Shown one piece after another: positions 8,727 to 17,463 of a DNA stretch of 64,000 nucleotides. Within the stretch, counting starts at the first letter, position 1, and every line of letters starts with the position of its first letter. Both the position numbers and the translations under genes were made by a program. The notes beneath the pieces were generated by a model, which was not told the DNA's origin, ran no database searches, and saw only the letters and a list, made by a program, of their open reading frames with translations. This stretch comes from Alphaproteobacteria bacterium (GTDB lineage Bacteria > Pseudomonadota > Alphaproteobacteria > Caulobacterales > Hyphomonadaceae). The stretch spans positions 124,001 to 188,000 of the forward strand of contig JAAEZZ010000003.1 of the NCBI GenBank assembly GCA_018222605.1. The letters are read 5' to 3'.

Positions 8727-10268
8727 CTAGCTAGCATCTGAAAGGTCAATCGTACGGTAGTTCGTGATCTGACCAACACGGATGGCAATCAGCACTTTTG
8801 TACGATCGGATTTGCGGGCATCTGCGATGGCCTTGCGGAAGTCTTCCACCGAGGCAGCAGGCTTGTTGTTGACCTCAAGGATCACCATGCCTTCAGCCAG
8901 GCCTGCCTTGTCCATCACGCCACCCTTGTCGACATGCGTCACGACCAGTCCGCTTTCACCGCTGCGCAGGCCGAGACGGCTGCGAAGCTCGTCATCCATC
9001 TGCTCGAACGTGGCGCCAACATCCTTGACGGACGTGCCCTTGTCAGGTGTGTCGTCCGGCTTGCTGGAAGATGCCGGAACCGTACGGGCATACGGATCTT
9101 CCGGACGCTCACCCACGGTCACATTCAGCGTCTTCGGCTTGCCGCCGCGAATGATCTCGAACTTGTTGGACGTATTTGCGATCAGCTTGCCGACCACGCG
9201 AGTTGTGGAGGTCGCATCTGTCACCTTCTTGTCGTTGACGGACAGGATGATGTCGCCGCGCTCCAGACCACCCTTCTCTGCCGGGCTGCCATTGGTGACA
9301 TCGGCAATGATCGCGCCCTCAGCATCCTTGATGCCCTGGGCCTCGGCCATGTCTTCGGTCAGGTCCTGGATGGAAACCCCCAACCAGCCGCGAGAGACCT
9401 TGCCGTTCTTGATGATCGCCTGTGTGATTTCATCAGCGAGCTCTGCCGGAATGGCAAAGCCAATTCCGACAGAACCGCCCGTCGGCGAAAAGATCGCCGT
9501 GTTCACACCAATGACATTGCCATTCAGGTCGAATGTCGGGCCACCGGAATTACCCCGGTTGATGGAGGCATCAATTTGCAAGAAGTCTGTGTACGGGCTG
9601 TCCGGGCCAATCTCGCGGCCATCAGCAGACAGGATACCTGCCGTTGCCGTACCGCCTAGGCCGAACGGGTTGCCCAGCGCGACGACCCAGTCGCCCTTGC
9701 GCATGGTCTCTGCTGTCCCGAAGTGCACGAAAGGATACTTGCCCTTTTCGATCACGCGCAAAACGGCCAGGTCGGTCTGCTTGTCGGTGCCGACCAGTTC
9801 TGCATCCAGTTCGCGACCATCCTTCAGCACAACCTGAATTTCCTTGGCGCCCTCAACAACGTGATTGTTGGTGACGATATAGCCGTCCTGAGAGATGAAG
9901 AAGCCGGAGCCGAGCGAACGGCCTTCTTGAACTTCCGGTTCTTCAGGCTGGTCTTCCTGCTCCTGGCGACGCTGTTCCAGGAATTCGTCAAAGCCCGGCA
10001 TGCCGCGGAATTGTTCGAAAAACTGGTCCATGTCGCGCAGACGGCCAACTTCCCGCTCGGTTGTGACGTTCACACTCACAACGGCAGGCTCAACCTGCTC
10101 AATCAGGTCTGCAAAACTCAGCGGGGCATTGTGGGGCGCCTGCACCGTAATCGGCTGCGCGCCCGCTTCCGGGCTGAAGACCTTCGGGGCGAGAGTCATG
10201 GTGCCGACTGCTGCTGCACCGAACAGCGCGGCTACCAAGGCCTGTCTCGAGATGCCTATCGTCTTCAT
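8727..10268 (-). CDS. Do/DegP-family periplasmic serine protease
   Basis: This 513-residue HtrA-type protease has a signal/anchor sequence in its first 30 residues, a trypsin-like domain with the triad His136 (TNNHVVEG), Asp166 (QTDLAVL) and Ser241 (NRGNSGGPTF), and two PDZ domains at about 300-390 and 430-510. It degrades misfolded envelope proteins. An acidic Gln/Glu-rich insertion (residues about 97-116) precedes the protease core, as in many DegP proteins. The start at 10268 is chosen for its GGAGAG four bases upstream and because it begins the signal sequence. A two-component system follows at once. Whether it should be called degP, degQ or mucD cannot be settled here. Confidence 0.93.
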   Translation of the reverse strand: MKTIGISRQALVAALFGAAAVGTMTLAPKVFSPEAGAQPITVQAPHNAPLSFADLIEQVEPAVVSVNVTTEREVGRLRDMDQFFEQFRGMPGFDEFLEQRRQEQEDQPEEPEVQEGRSLGSGFFISQDGYIVTNNHVVEGAKEIQVVLKDGRELDAELVGTDKQTDLAVLRVIEKGKYPFVHFGTAETMRKGDWVVALGNPFGLGGTATAGILSADGREIGPDSPYTDFLQIDASINRGNSGGPTFDLNGNVIGVNTAIFSPTGGSVGIGFAIPAELADEITQAIIKNGKVSRGWLGVSIQDLTEDMAEAQGIKDAEGAIIADVTNGSPAEKGGLERGDIILSVNDKKVTDATSTTRVVGKLIANTSNKFEIIRGGKPKTLNVTVGERPEDPYARTVPASSSKPDDTPDKGTSVKDVGATFEQMDDELRSRLGLRSGESGLVVTHVDKGGVMDKAGLAEGMVILEVNNKPAASVEDFRKAIADARKSDRTKVLIAIRVGQITNYRTIDLSDAS

Positions 10269-10890
10269 AAATCTCTCCAAGTCACTGAAAAATTGCCGGT
10301 TAAAGCGAATGTGGGTCAGCATAAGCATGCCACAAGGAATGTGGTCATTAAAAGACAGTAAGGGGGGCTGTCTGGCGGCACCGCTCTCCCGAATGTGAAC
10401 ATAAAAGCCGTATCAAGGGCCCTTACGCGCCAACCAATCACCTGTTCCTCGCCTCTCCCGCGAAATTAACACATGTTAAAAACATTCTTCGAGATTGCGT
10501 CCAAAAAAATCTTGTAATCTACGTTACCCCAACGCATCATGCCCTCAGAATGTGTTTCTGGGGTTGGGAACGGACGATAGCTTTGCTGGTGTTTCTGCAC
10601 CAGATCACGAATTTATTCGTCCCATGCAGGCATGCGGTCCAGCCTCCGAAAGAGTTGCCGGCGTCGCCAAGGCCCGCATTGCGGGCTTTGCGGCTTTTGC
10701 CACCCTCAGGCACCGTCCTCTGCCAGGACATCGCCCGGGGGTCTTGCCATACGTCAAGCGTCGTCCCCACCCAGCTGACGGAAGGTACAGGATGGCGACG
10801 CCGGCATACCAAGGCACCTGCAATCGATTGATTTTTCTGCCGGCGTGCTGTTTCCCTGTCGCGGTCCCAGGCACCTGAAAGGCCTTCCGT
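10269..10890. other. Structured non-coding gap of 622 bases
   Basis: No convincing gene is seen on either strand. The part next to the protease must hold its promoter; TTAACACATGTTAA at 10466-10479 is a palindrome with 6-base arms and is a possible operator. Further right come several hairpins: 10543-10563 (8 bp, one G-U), 10586-10603 (CTGGTG/CACCAG), 10607-10620 (ACGAA/TTCGT) and 10669-10689 (GCCCGC/GCGGGC flanked by AAG and TTT, terminator-like). A perfect 9-base inverted repeat ACGCCGGCA / TGCCGGCGT at 10798-10806 and 10838-10846 encloses the palindrome CAATCGATTG, just before the next gene. A small RNA or leader is possible; no known RNA family is recognised. Confidence 0.5.
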
Positions 10891-11454
10891 TTGACCCGCA
10901 ATGCGCCCCTCATATTGACCAGCCTGGCCCTGCTCGCCCTGGTGGCGATCAGCGCGATGGCGTTCGCGCCTCCAGGTATCCTGCTCTGGTTCAGCCTTGG
11001 GCTGGGTGCATTGCTCGTCGCGCTCAGCATGATTGACCTGCGTACGCTGACGCTGCCGGATCCGCTGAATCTTGCGGTCTTCGCCCTGGGTGCCCTGATG
11101 GTGTGGCAGACACGGCCCGATGCCTGGCCGCATCATCTGATCGGCGCCTTTGCCGGCTATACGCTTCTGGTGATGGTGGAAATCACCTATCGCCGGATGC
11201 GTGGGCGCGACGGCCTTGGCAGGGGCGATGCGAAGCTGCTCGGCGCGCTCGGCATGTGGACCGGCTGGGCAGGCCTTGCCCCCATCATGCTCGTCGCCTC
11301 CGTGTGCGGATTGCTTGCCGTCGGCATTCTGTCGCTGACAGGCAGGCGCACCTTCGACAGCACCAGCGCAATCGCCTTCGGGCCCTTCATCGCTCTCGGC
11401 GGCTGGATCGTCTGGCTCGGCGCGGACTATCTCCTGCCCGCTGGGCTCTACTAG
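10891..11454 (+). CDS. Prepilin peptidase (A24 family), short form
   Basis: This 187-residue polytopic membrane protein has the two aspartates of the type IV prepilin peptidase family: one after the second membrane segment (SMIDLRTLTLPD) and the GxGD-type motif GLGRGDAKLLGALGMW. The N-terminal methylase domain with its Cys pairs is missing, as in archaeal-type and tad-type (CpaA-like) enzymes. It should cleave leader peptides of pilin or pseudopilin substrates at the inner membrane, but no pilus genes are nearby. The start is TTG at 10891 with AAAGG upstream; the first in-frame ATG would remove a membrane helix. Its stop codon interlocks with the stop of ccmH in the palindrome CTAG. Confidence 0.85.
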   Translation: MTRNAPLILTSLALLALVAISAMAFAPPGILLWFSLGLGALLVALSMIDLRTLTLPDPLNLAVFALGALMVWQTRPDAWPHHLIGAFAGYTLLVMVEITYRRMRGRDGLGRGDAKLLGALGMWTGWAGLAPIMLVASVCGLLAVGILSLTGRRTFDSTSAIAFGPFIALGGWIVWLGADYLLPAGLY

Positions 11455-11867
11455 ATATCTTCCGGCCTTACCGGCTCAATCGGTGCCTTGCGCGAGCGCG
11501 CAACGGCCAGGCCGATCAGGACGGCAAACACCAGCAAGACAAAAGGCGTTCCCCACAACACCCATCCAGAGAGGCTGTCGCTCTTGGGACGGAACAGAAC
11601 GAACTCGCCATACCGGTCCTCGAACCAGTCGCGCACTTCGGTATCGCTGGCCCCGCCCTCGATCATCACGCGCACACGGGCGCGCATGTCTTCGGCAATC
11701 GGCGCGGAGGATTGCGAGATCGGCTCATTCTCACAGGCCACACAGCGCAGTTCGCGCATCAAAGCCTGAGCGCGGGCTTCCTGCTTGGGATTGTCCAGCT
11801 CCACATCCTCGGCATGGGCTGCGCCCATCATGAAGACAGATGCCAGCAGGATAACCAGAAACCTCAT
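11451..11867 (-). CDS. ccmH: Cytochrome c maturation protein CcmH (CycL)
   Basis: This 138-residue protein has a signal peptide, the LRCVACENEPIS motif with the redox CxxC pair, and a C-terminal membrane anchor (about residues 101-121). That is the canonical CcmH/CycL layout. It keeps the apocytochrome heme-binding cysteines reduced for heme attachment by CcmF. The start at 11867 overlaps the ccmF stop as ATGA. It is the last gene of the ccmI-E-F-H group. No ccmG thioredoxin gene sits between ccmF and ccmH, which matches the cycHJKL order known in rhizobia. Confidence 0.95.
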   Translation of the reverse strand: MRFLVILLASVFMMGAAHAEDVELDNPKQEARAQALMRELRCVACENEPISQSSAPIAEDMRARVRVMIEGGASDTEVRDWFEDRYGEFVLFRPKSDSLSGWVLWGTPFVLLVFAVLIGLAVARSRKAPIEPVRPEDI

Positions 11868-13756
11868 GCCGTCTTCTTCCTCTTGCGTGGCCACAGGCAA
11901 AAGCCGCCGCCAATCGCCATCAGGATGACGCCGAAATAGACAAGGTCAATCAGCGGATTGAAATAGACGCGGAACACCCAGCGCGGCTCGCCATCCACAA
12001 TGCGCTGTTCGCCCAGCGCCATGTAGAGATCGCCTGTGCCCGTCTTGTGGATCGCCGTTTCCGTCGTCGGCATCTGCGCGGCGGGATAGTAGCGCTTCAT
12101 CGGGGCCAGCACGGCTTTCGTGCCGCCCTTCACCGCGGTCAGCACCGCGCGGTCGGCATACCAGTTCGGCCCTTCAATCGCGCGCACCTCGTCCAGTGTC
12201 AGCGTCCAGCCCGCAGCATTTCCCGTACCGCCCTCGGCCAGCGCAACCGTCGTTTCATAGCGGCCGGTGGTCTCCACCACAGCGCCGATCACGAACAGGC
12301 CTAGGCCGACATGCGCCAGCGTCATGCCCCAGACGCGCGGCGGCATCTTGAAGACGCGCTTCACGGTAACTGCCCGGCGCGAGAGTTCATACAGCGCGCC
12401 AAATACCAGCCACACGCCCAGCGCCAGGCCAAAGGCTGCGCCCAGCGAAATGCTCCAGATGCCCACGCCCAGCGCCATGAAGACCAGCACCAGCGCAATC
12501 CCGCCTGCCGCCCATTTCATCCAGTTCGTCAGATCCGCCTTGCCCCAGGCCCAGGCCTGCACCACGGGCAGGATGGCCAGCAGAACGGCCAGCATCGGCG
12601 TAAAGGTCAGCCGGAAATAGGGCTCGCCAACTGAGATCGTCTTTCCGGCCGCTTCCGCCATCAGCGGGAACAACGTGCCTAGCAATACGGTCAGCGTCGC
12701 CACGATCAGCACAATATTGTTCGCCATCAGCGCGCCTTCGCGACTGAGCAGCACCCAGGGTTTACCGCCGGAAAGTTTATAGGCCCGCAGCGCAAACAGG
12801 ATCAGCGCAAACCCGCCATACAGGACAAGTCCGAACAGCAGGATCGCCCCCCGTTCCGGGTCAACTGCAAAGGCGTGGACCGAGGTCAGCACACCGGAGC
12901 GCACAAGGAATGCGCCCATGATCGAGAACAGGAAGGCCAGCACAGCCAGCAGCGCGGTCCAGGCGGCAAAGCCCTCGCGCTTCTCCGTCACGATGACGGA
13001 GTGGAGCAGCGCGGCCCCGATCAGCCACGGCATCAGAGAAGCATTCTCCACCGGGTCCCAGAACCACCAGCCGCCCCAGCCAAGCTCGTAATATGCCCAG
13101 TAGGAGCCGAGCGCGATGCCGATGGTCAGCGGCACGAACGCCGCGAGAGACCAGCGCCGCGCCTCGCGGGCCCAGACCGCATCGATACGGCTTTCCATCA
13201 TGCCGGCGGCGGCCAGCGCAAAGACGAACGAATAACCGACATAGCCAAGATACAGCATCGGCGGGTGAAAACTCAGCGCCGGGTCCTGCAGCAGGGGGTT
13301 CAGGCCCGCGCCCTGAAACGGGGCCGGGTCCAGGCGCAGAAAAGGAGAGGAGGCGAACAGCAGATAGCCCATCGCGCCGACGGCCAGCAGACCCTGCATG
13401 CCCAGCGTGCGCGCTTCAAGCTTGTCGCGCCCCGTTTTCATCCACAGCGCCCCCGCCGCGCCAAAACCCAGCGTCACAAGGCACCACAGCGCCATGGAGC
13501 CCTCATGGTTCCCCCACGCGCCGGAGATCTTGTACAGCATCGGCTTCAGCGTGTGGGAATGCTGCGCCACCAGCGCGACAGAAAAGTCAGACCGCACAAA
13601 GGCCAGGATCAGCGTCAGGAACGATACCAGCATCAGGCCGAACGCAACCAACGCCGCCCAGCCTGCTACGCGTCGCTGCCCCATAAGGCCGTAAATCCCC
13701 TGCGCCAGCGCCATCGCCAGAGACAGGAAGGCCGCCAGATGGCCGAGTTCGATCAT
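11864..13756 (-). CDS. ccmF: Heme lyase CcmF (CycK)
   Basis: This 630-residue inner-membrane protein with many hydrophobic segments contains the Trp-rich heme-handling motif GWGGWWFWDPVENASLMPW and the family signature HEGSMALW. CcmF takes heme from holo-CcmE and, with CcmH and CcmI, attaches it to the CxxCH motif of apocytochromes in the periplasm. Its length is typical. It overlaps both neighbours (ccmE upstream, ccmH downstream) by four bases, so translation is probably coupled. Confidence 0.97.
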   Translation of the reverse strand: MIELGHLAAFLSLAMALAQGIYGLMGQRRVAGWAALVAFGLMLVSFLTLILAFVRSDFSVALVAQHSHTLKPMLYKISGAWGNHEGSMALWCLVTLGFGAAGALWMKTGRDKLEARTLGMQGLLAVGAMGYLLFASSPFLRLDPAPFQGAGLNPLLQDPALSFHPPMLYLGYVGYSFVFALAAAGMMESRIDAVWAREARRWSLAAFVPLTIGIALGSYWAYYELGWGGWWFWDPVENASLMPWLIGAALLHSVIVTEKREGFAAWTALLAVLAFLFSIMGAFLVRSGVLTSVHAFAVDPERGAILLFGLVLYGGFALILFALRAYKLSGGKPWVLLSREGALMANNIVLIVATLTVLLGTLFPLMAEAAGKTISVGEPYFRLTFTPMLAVLLAILPVVQAWAWGKADLTNWMKWAAGGIALVLVFMALGVGIWSISLGAAFGLALGVWLVFGALYELSRRAVTVKRVFKMPPRVWGMTLAHVGLGLFVIGAVVETTGRYETTVALAEGGTGNAAGWTLTLDEVRAIEGPNWYADRAVLTAVKGGTKAVLAPMKRYYPAAQMPTTETAIHKTGTGDLYMALGEQRIVDGEPRWVFRVYFNPLIDLVYFGVILMAIGGGFCLWPRKRKKTA

Positions 13757-14178
13757 CCGGCCGCTTCCAGCGGTTTCAGTTCCCGCGGTTGGTAATTCTC
13801 GTCATGCTTGGCCAGAATCTGGCGCGCCGTGAAGCTGCCATCGGTCTGGAATGTGCCTGTCGCGACGACGCCCTGGCCTTCGCGGAACAAGTCCGGCGCA
13901 ATGCCGGTATAGCTGACGGTGATCGTATTCGGGCTGTTGTCGATGACCGTGAAGATCATCGTTGCGCCATCCTCGGAATAGGTCAGCGATCCGGGCTCTA
14001 CCCAGCCGCCGACTTTCACTTCCTTGCCGTGCACGGGCGTGCCCTTCTCGGCCAGGATCTCCGGTGTATAGAACAAATTCGCATTCTCGCGCAGGGCAAA
14101 GAATGCCAGCGCCGCTGCTGCTGCCAGCAACAGGGCCGCAATGCCGAATGTATAGAGTCGCCGTGTACGTGCTCGCAT
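13753..14178 (-). CDS. ccmE: Heme chaperone CcmE (CycJ)
   Basis: This 141-residue protein has an N-terminal membrane anchor (about residues 10-28), the OB-fold motif GKEVKVGGWVEPGSL and the heme-binding histidine in LAKHDENYQPREL. CcmE carries heme covalently on that His in the periplasm and passes it to CcmF. Its stop overlaps the ccmF start as ATGA. Upstream lies an unrelated acyltransferase gene rather than ccmI directly. Confidence 0.97.
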   Translation of the reverse strand: MRARTRRLYTFGIAALLLAAAAALAFFALRENANLFYTPEILAEKGTPVHGKEVKVGGWVEPGSLTYSEDGATMIFTVIDNSPNTITVSYTGIAPDLFREGQGVVATGTFQTDGSFTARQILAKHDENYQPRELKPLEAAG

Positions 14179-14235
14179 GGGGCCCTTATAGGCTGCACCG
14201 CACCCTTTTGGGAGTGCGGCAGATGCAACCTTTTG

Positions 14236-15309
14236 TCAGCGAACTGCAATCTTATCCTTGGGCGGCTTGCGGTCAAAGACCCTGCCCCAGGCCTGATTGA
14301 GATATTTCCGGCTCGGTTTCTCGATCAGGAAATAGGTGACTGAGGCCAATGCCACGACAAGAACCAGCAGAATTGCCAGATTCACCGGGCTTTTCGTCAG
14401 CTCGTAGAAGCGCTGCATGTAGCGCAGCACAAACCAGTGCGTCAGATAGATCGAATAGGAAATGTTCCCCAGATAGCGCAGCACCGGATTGCCCAGCACA
14501 TATTCCGCCCAGTTGGAACGGACTGTTGCAAACAGCAGCATCGGCGTCAGCAGGAAGATCACCGGATCTGCCCACGGGTCAACGGCGCGTCCGTAAACCT
14601 CCTCGGCAAAGTGGGGGAAGACCAGCGGCAGCATCGCCATCAGCGCCAGCCACAGATAATTCAGCTTCATCGGCCGAACCAGCCGGAACGCCAGATAAGC
14701 CAGAATGCCCAACAGGAAGATGTGTCCGTTCAGCACGATCTCCAGGAATTTCAGATTCACGCCCAGCATCGCCCAGACAGGCTCGCGCACCGCATTCCAG
14801 ACAAGGAAAGCCACCAACAGGCCGATTACCATCAGCGTGTCATTCTTAAGCCGCGCGCGCAGATACCAGATCGCCGGGTAGACGACGTAGAAACAGATCT
14901 CGACCGGAATGGTCCACAGCACCGAAACGCCGTCCATCAGGAACAGGTGGCGCAGCAGATTGCCGTCATTCACGTCCAGCACTTTCAGGCTCTCGCCTGC
15001 CAAAGTCTGCTTTCCAAGAAAGTATGATGCCAGCACGACAAAAATGAACAGCGGCAAGACACGCGCCAGGCGCCTCTGCCAGAAATTCAGGATATTCTTC
15101 CAGCTCGGCTCCACGCCTTCAGTGACATAGCACATCAGAAAACCTGACAGCGCGAAGAACAGGATCACACCCAACTGGCCTGCACCAATCCCTGCATAGA
15201 AGCGCAGGAAAGCCGTCTCATTGCTATAATGGGACAACAGCACAATCATCGCCGCCATGGCCCGAAGGCCATCAAGCGCCGGGAGAAGGGCGCGTTTTTC
15301 CAAGGCCAT
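14236..15309 (-). CDS. Membrane acyltransferase (acyltransferase 3 family)
   Basis: This 357-residue polytopic protein opens with the signature ALDGLRAMAAMIVLLSHYS, where the His is the presumed catalytic residue, and keeps GVILFFALSGFLM and RLARVLPLF. These are the marks of the family that O-acetylates surface sugars and glycans (OafA-like). About ten hydrophobic segments fill the length. It sits between ccmI and ccmE, genes normally adjacent in cycHJKL operons, so it looks like a cassette inserted into the cytochrome operon. I prefer the ATG at 15309; a GTG lies directly before it. The acyl acceptor is unknown. Confidence 0.9.
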   Translation of the reverse strand: MALEKRALLPALDGLRAMAAMIVLLSHYSNETAFLRFYAGIGAGQLGVILFFALSGFLMCYVTEGVEPSWKNILNFWQRRLARVLPLFIFVVLASYFLGKQTLAGESLKVLDVNDGNLLRHLFLMDGVSVLWTIPVEICFYVVYPAIWYLRARLKNDTLMVIGLLVAFLVWNAVREPVWAMLGVNLKFLEIVLNGHIFLLGILAYLAFRLVRPMKLNYLWLALMAMLPLVFPHFAEEVYGRAVDPWADPVIFLLTPMLLFATVRSNWAEYVLGNPVLRYLGNISYSIYLTHWFVLRYMQRFYELTKSPVNLAILLVLVVALASVTYFLIEKPSRKYLNQAWGRVFDRKPPKDKIAVR

Positions 15310-15375
15310 CACAAGGCTCGCTTTGCTGGTTCATGTCGCTGCGAGAGACGCCTGCAAAAGCTATACCAGTAGCTG

Positions 15376-16008
15376 CTATTCCTGTTGTGGTGTCGGCGTT
15401 TCCAGGGCTGGGGCCGGTGGCGCGGCGTCGCCTTCCTGGCCGATGGCGTCAATCATGGCGCGGAAGCGGTCGCGGCGCGGGTCATCCTCAGGCAGGCGGG
15501 AATAGATATAGCGCATGGCTTGCTCGGCCTTTTCCTGATCACCCGCCTGCGCCGCGCCCATAGCGGCCCACATGCCGGCACGCACCTGTGTCTCGTCCAG
15601 CTCATAGGCCTTGGCGAACAGGCGCGTCGCTTCCGGGCTGACCGCGCCATTGTTCAGCTCCACCAGCGTGTTGCCCAGCGCCACCAGCGCGGGCACGAAC
15701 TCCTTGTCGCGCCGCAGGGCAGACTGATAGGCACGCGCAGCATCTGAGGTACGCCCCTGCGCGCGCAGAATCTCGCCAATGAAGAAATGCGGTTGCGGGT
15801 CGTCCGGGCGTTCTTTCACCGTCGCTTCCAGACGCGACAGGGTTTCCGCCGGGGTCAGCTGTTCCGGGTGCTCGCGGATTTTCTTCATCAGACCCACCTG
15901 ACGCTCGGCCATGGGTTGATCCGCCATGCCGGGCTTGCCGATCAGCAGATAGCCGCCAATGCCAAGGGCCACACAGATGGCGGCGATGATCCAGTTCAGA
16001 CGTGTCAT
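15376..16008 (-). CDS. ccmI: Cytochrome c biogenesis protein CcmI (CycH)
   Basis: This 210-residue protein has an N-terminal membrane segment (residues 5-24), then tetratricopeptide-type repeats (AETLSRLEATVKERPDDP, RTSDAARAYQSALRRDKE, QEKAEQAMRYIYSRLPED) and a Pro-rich tail. CcmI binds apocytochromes and presents them to the CcmF-H lyase. Position just ahead of the ccm genes and the TPR layout support the call. It is shorter than some CcmI proteins, having only one membrane segment. Its start overlaps the preceding histidine kinase stop as ATGA, joining the two-component system and the ccm genes in one transcript. Confidence 0.83.
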   Translation of the reverse strand: MTRLNWIIAAICVALGIGGYLLIGKPGMADQPMAERQVGLMKKIREHPEQLTPAETLSRLEATVKERPDDPQPHFFIGEILRAQGRTSDAARAYQSALRRDKEFVPALVALGNTLVELNNGAVSPEATRLFAKAYELDETQVRAGMWAAMGAAQAGDQEKAEQAMRYIYSRLPEDDPRRDRFRAMIDAIGQEGDAAPPAPALETPTPQQE

Positions 16009-17438
16009 CTCTTCGGAAACCTCAATACGGCGCTCAGGCCGCCCAGACCGGCATCGCCCAGTTCCAGGCTTCCCCGGTGCAGCTCTGCCAGTTCATTCAC
16101 AATGGACAGGCCCAGCCCCGTTCCGGGTGTGGTCTCATCCAGTCTCACGCCGCGCTTCAGGGCGCCTTCGCGCTCCTCCGGCGTCAGGCCCGGACCATCA
16201 TCTTCCACCTCGATGACCAACGCCTCTGCATCATTGCGTACGCGCACCAGAACTTCGCTGCGCGCCCATTTGCAGGCGTTTTCCATCAGATTGCCGACCA
16301 TCTCTTCCAGATCCTGTTGCTCTCCCCGGAACACGGCATTCGCCCCGCCGTCAACGGACACGTTGACGCCCTTGCGGTCAAACAGGCGGTTCAGCATCCG
16401 CGCAAGGCCATCCACAACAGGGCGGATCTCGGTCCGCGCGCCCAGCGCCTCGGCCCGCGCGGCGACACGGGCACGCTTCAGATAATGCTCAACATTGGTC
16501 TGCATCGCTTCGCTCTGGCGGCGCACGACATCATCCAGCTGGGTGCCGCCTGTCGCTTCATTGCGCAGCACGGCCAGCGGTGTTTTCAGGGCATGGGCAA
16601 GGTTACCGACATGCGTTCGCGCCCGCTCCACCACCTGCCGGTTATGGTCGATCAGCTTGTTCAGCTCATCGGCCAGCGGGCGCACTTCGGAGGGGTAATC
16701 CTCTGACAGTTTCTGCCGCGTGCCCTCGCGCACTTCGGCAATGTCATGGCCAATCTTCTGCAGCGGCCGCAGGGAATAGCGAATGCCCGCCACCATGGCC
16801 GCAAACACGCCGCCGAACAGCGCGATCATGGTGAACAGCAGCAGACTGCGGAAGCGTTCTGCCGCCTCATCATTCGGCGCACGGTCAGCGGCGGTGATCA
16901 GCACAAGCGGCGTCGGGCGCTGAGCAATAAGGATCGCGCGGGAAGCCACCCGTACACGCTGGCCCGCCGGGCCGCTGAAACGATAGTCGCCAAACTGAGT
17001 CGTACCGGGAGAGGCGAGCGTGCGCTCCAATTGCCTCTGGCGGATCGGCACGGGCTCGTCCCATAAGCTTTTGGAGCGCATGTCGCCGACAATCTGGCCG
17101 TCCTCGTTCACGCCGACGATGGACCAATAGCGCCCAGAATATTGCGTGCGGAAACGCACATCCCCGGCAAAGAATTCCCGGCCCGTATCCGTCACCCGGC
17201 CATCGGGCAGGAAGGCCTCTTCACGGGTCATCTCCCGCGTCAGGGCAATCAGTGTCTGCTCAAGGTCTTCTTCCAGCAGGGTCAGTGTCTGCGCGCGGTA
17301 GACCGCCGACAGCGCAATCGCCCCCCCGACCAGCACGACTAGCCCCCACACCGCAGCGGCCAGCATTATACGCCGCGCCAGGGACAGGCGCGTCCAGCGG
17401 TCCAGCAGGGTCGGTTTGGAAGGGGCGCTGTCGCTCAT
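16005..17438 (-). CDS. Sensor histidine kinase, FeuQ/PhoQ-like
   Basis: This 477-residue kinase has membrane segments at about 24-46 and 198-219 around a periplasmic sensor domain, a HAMP linker, acceptor His282 in NLAHALKTPLAVLRNE, and an ATPase domain with Asn387 (GNLMENACKW), DDGPGLT and GTGLGLSIV. The AHALKTPL box is typical of the PhoQ-like branch. In rhizobia the feuP-feuQ pair sits just ahead of cycHJKL, and the same order is seen here, so a FeuQ-type role in envelope sensing is likely. The start at 17438 (MSDSAPSKP) is the best supported. The next gene, ccmI, overlaps it by four bases. Confidence 0.9.
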   Translation of the reverse strand: MSDSAPSKPTLLDRWTRLSLARRIMLAAAVWGLVVLVGGAIALSAVYRAQTLTLLEEDLEQTLIALTREMTREEAFLPDGRVTDTGREFFAGDVRFRTQYSGRYWSIVGVNEDGQIVGDMRSKSLWDEPVPIRQRQLERTLASPGTTQFGDYRFSGPAGQRVRVASRAILIAQRPTPLVLITAADRAPNDEAAERFRSLLLFTMIALFGGVFAAMVAGIRYSLRPLQKIGHDIAEVREGTRQKLSEDYPSEVRPLADELNKLIDHNRQVVERARTHVGNLAHALKTPLAVLRNEATGGTQLDDVVRRQSEAMQTNVEHYLKRARVAARAEALGARTEIRPVVDGLARMLNRLFDRKGVNVSVDGGANAVFRGEQQDLEEMVGNLMENACKWARSEVLVRVRNDAEALVIEVEDDGPGLTPEEREGALKRGVRLDETTPGTGLGLSIVNELAELHRGSLELGDAGLGGLSAVLRFPKR

Positions 17439-17463
17439 CCGTCCGCTTTAGCGCCTCGGCGCC

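Noticed and set aside
10537-11136. A 199-residue minus-strand frame across the non-coding gap and prepilin peptidase gene
   Set aside because: Overlaps the plus-strand membrane protein, with no ribosome binding site or domain; composition is that of a shadow frame.
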